A stretch of 32,397 bases of DNA, taken from Chara braunii. Taxonomy: Eukaryota; Streptophyta; Charophyceae; Charales; Characeae. Numbering within the stretch: position 1 is the stretch's first letter; each line of letters opens with the position of its first letter. The stretch lies in NCBI GenBank assembly GCA_003427395.1, contig BFEA01000342.1, positions 1,278,768 to 1,311,164 on the forward strand, given 5' to 3'. The translations under genes were made by a program, and so were the position numbers. Below are positions 30,201 to 32,397 of the stretch, piece after piece. A model generated the notes under the pieces. That model saw only the letters and a list, made by a program, of their open reading frames with translations. It did not search any database and had not been told where the DNA came from.

Positions 30201-30203
30201 TAC

Positions 30204-31187
30204 TGTAATGACCCACCAAGAACACAGACTGAGAACACTGCTGATTTTTGGGATTTGCCACTGGAATGAATGCCTTGCTGAGATACCCGCGTTCTGCTGT
30301 GATTTCCACGTCTGTGTGTGTGTTTGCTTGCTGGTTTGTGTGTCTGTCTGAGTGCTTGTCGGCTGAGTGTGTGTGTGACCCGCAAGGGTACTTGTTGGTT
30401 GAAAGGCCCCGCAGGGCCGGTACTTACCTGTGGCCGTGACTTTGAGGGTTGCAGCGGGGAAAACACTGGAGTAACGGGGGTAGGCCCACGACACTTAGAG
30501 TAGAGGGGAAAAACACTCAAGTAGCAGGTAGGCCGCTACCACTCAAGTAGTGGTACAAGTGTCGGGTACTGGAGGCAGAGCAGAAGAAGACAAAAAGTTG
30601 GCATTTTTAGAGGCCAGTAGCTGTAGGCTAGAGGTAGGCCGGTACCAGTCCAAGTAGCCCGGGTCTAGGGCCTGTCCGGACGGTAGCAAAGCCTGCAATG
30701 ATGTTTCCCTTCGAAAGGGAGGAGGTACCGGTTGCTGGGAGGCCGCTCGGCCTAGGAAGTCACCGCCCAAGAGGCCAGTAGGCCGCTATATCTTTCGGAG
30801 GAGCAAGTAGCTCCTCCTCATTTGCGGTATGCAAGGATTGGCGACATGCTGCTGAGCGGAGCGCTGGGCTGGTACAGCGCTACCTGGAGGTGAAGGACAG
30901 CCTGGGCGCTCAGCTTGGCTATGGCGAGCAGCCCAGCCCGAGGAGGAGGAAGAAGGGGGCGAAGGAGGAGAGTGGCGAGGCACCTACCTGGCTATGGTGG
31001 ACACCATCTTCATCACCTTGTTGGGCGCTGCATCTGGAAGGCCCCAGTTGGGGTAGTGCCAGAAGCTCGAGGAAGAGTCCGGCATGGCGGCGTAGTCAGC
31101 AGCGGCATAGCTGCTTTGGGTTGTCCTTTGGACAGGAGTGCAGCGCCATAGCTGCTTTGGCTTGTCCTTTCGACAGGAGGGCAGCGA
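30204..31187 (+). repeat. Element B 3' LTR (truncated)
   Basis: It matches the 5' LTR from TGTAATGACCC for about 984 bases, including both 41-bp units (31099-31139 and 31140-31180), then diverges inside a third partial unit (GCAGCGAGCTACAGC). The last ~395 bases, including ATCGTAACA, are missing. By eye it is about 90% identical to the 5' LTR, which implies an old insertion. Confidence 0.9.
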
Positions 31188-32397
31188 GCTACAGCGCGGC
31201 AGCGCTTACGCAGCACGCAACCAGCACCCGAATGCCCAATGTGGAGGCAGGCCCTTTGCTATATCGAAGTGGCCTGCCTGTGTTCAGTCCCAGGAAGCTT
31301 CCAGTAGGCCCCGGTAGCCTGAGGCACAGCACGAACGAGAACAGGCCTTGGGCCTGAGGTGGTTGCATGCCCCCAACTGCCTTTGGCCTGTGTTTGGCCC
31401 AGTACCCGTATCCAGCCCAGGGCCTGCTTTCGGCATACTGCGTAGCCACACGGGCCCTGCAGGGCCCGTCCCGGACATTCAGCCTAAAAGCCTAAAACTT
31501 CGGGCTTACAGGCCCCGTTCGTTTCAACCTGAAAGCTGAAAAACGAGGGCCTGCAGGCCCTACTCCGTTTCAGCCAATTTCTGGGTCTTTCAGACCAAGA
31601 GGTTTTCCAGCCTGAAACGGAGGGCCATTTTCAGGCCCTCGTTGTTTCAACCGCCCCTAAGACTCAGGCACGTAAATAGGGATGCGGAACAGGCCAGAAA
31701 TAGCCTGTTCCTCACGAGCTTGAGCAGGAGCTGCAGCTGCAGCCCCTGCCTCCCTTCGGCATTGGCAAGAGCAGCCTCCTGAACTGCTCGCACGGCTCAG
31801 GAGGCACACCCGGTAGTACATAGGAAGTTCCCATGCACTTCACGGGTAGGTAGTTGGCAGTAGGCACGGGTAGTCTTCAGGATTTCGGCCGCAGCACTCA
31901 GGAGGAGCGCTGCAGTAGTCTTCAGCGCTAGGCAGTAGTATGAGCGCTAGCTGTAGTCTTCGGCGCTGGGCGCCATAGCCATAAAGTAGTCTTCAGAGCT
32001 GGGCGCTGGTAGGTGGCAGATCGTAGAGTGGGAGAGATACTGGCGGAGGCCAGTGGTACTTACCTGTGGCGCCATCGCTCCAGCTCCATCTTCGTGGTAC
32101 CTGCATCAAGGCGCCAACTTCACAGGTTAGTACTGGACACAGAGAGAGAGAGAGTTCTTCCACCATCTCTCCTCACCCTCTCGCCACCTGACTACTCAGA
32201 CTATGACAGAGAGAGACAGAGTTGTAACTTGAGACTTGACATTTGGGATTCAGACATTTCGACGAAGGACTATTTGGGCCTGTGCCGAAGACTCGGTGTT
32301 GACGACATTCCCATCTTCCCCCTCATCTTCGTCTATCCCCTTCCTCTTCGTCTGTGTATGGTATGGGCTGGCGCAGTCTTCCTGTGTGAAGCGCCAG
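31188..32397. other. Noncoding DNA right of element B
   Basis: No coding frame with a recognisable domain is present. It holds a nested palindrome (31541-31645), four copies of GTAGTCTTC(A/G)G (31870, 31915, 31953, 31986), an ACTTACCTG (32058-32066) followed by CCATCTTC and TGCATCA as in the A/B LTRs, (GA)n near 32140, and a closing inverted repeat CTGGCGC/GCGCCAG (32370-32397). It may be part of another LTR family or a deletion derivative, but I cannot name it. Confidence 0.45.

Larger units (their letters stand above)
21955..31187 (+). mobile_element. Element B: Ty3/Gypsy retrotransposon, 3' LTR truncated
   Basis: The order is a complete 5' LTR (21955-23320), PBS (23323-23334), leader, gag, protease, RT-RNase H, integrase-chromodomain, polypurine tract (30191-30200) and a 3' LTR beginning at 30204 that stops matching at about 31187. 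It is sister to element A and preserves several parts that A lost (protease DSG, the seven RT codons). At least seven frameshifts or stops break gag-pol. Confidence 0.93.

Overview
The window looks like transposon-rich nuclear DNA of a green-lineage (streptophyte) eukaryote. It holds no convincing host gene. Nearly all coding sequence is gag-pol of decayed Ty3/Gypsy LTR retrotransposons with a C-terminal chromodomain-like module. Two leaders carry a primer site matching the 3' end of plant initiator tRNA-Met (TGGTATCAGAGC). The draft assembly has a 965-base gap and a few single N positions. A charophyte such as Chara would fit, but that is inference, not something the sequence proves.

Layout. 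1-480: microsatellites inside a foldback inverted repeat. 549-1385: GC-rich noncoding DNA unusually dense in perfect short hairpins. 1386-3088: noncoding, with a local duplication and an LTR-like flank rich in CACGTC/CACGTG boxes. 3089-8540: element C, a minus-strand gypsy copy with domains in the order gag, zinc knuckle, protease, RT, RNase H, integrase, chromodomain, broken by many frameshifts. 8545-9293: its probable 5' LTR side, with a perfect 189-bp tandem duplication. 9294-10883: element D, a plus-strand 3' fragment of a related family (RNase H tail to chromodomain). 11020-11244: degenerate ~20-bp tandem repeats. 11362-21055: element A, plus strand, both LTRs, PBS, long leader, gag, gap, pol, PPT. 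21056-21954: spacer. 21955-31187: element B, a sister copy of A with a complete 5' LTR and a truncated 3' LTR. 31188-32397: noncoding DNA with a nested palindrome and short repeats.

How it works together. A and B would have used the standard LTR cycle: transcription from the LTR, gag particle assembly, protease processing, reverse transcription primed by tRNA-iMet, and integration possibly steered by the chromodomain. None of the copies looks autonomous. A lacks the protease Asp-Ser-Gly and seven RT codons. B has Asn at the first integrase catalytic Asp. All four copies carry stop codons where a sister copy or the family motif has Gln or Trp.

The most interesting signals come from comparing A with B. 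The leaders share a telomere-like hairpin just after the PBS, a perfect 5' splice donor about 0.5 kb after the PBS, and an identical 37-nt block just after a possible 3' splice site. That block carries a six-codon uORF (MNCCSG). Together these suggest a structured, possibly spliced and uORF-controlled leader.
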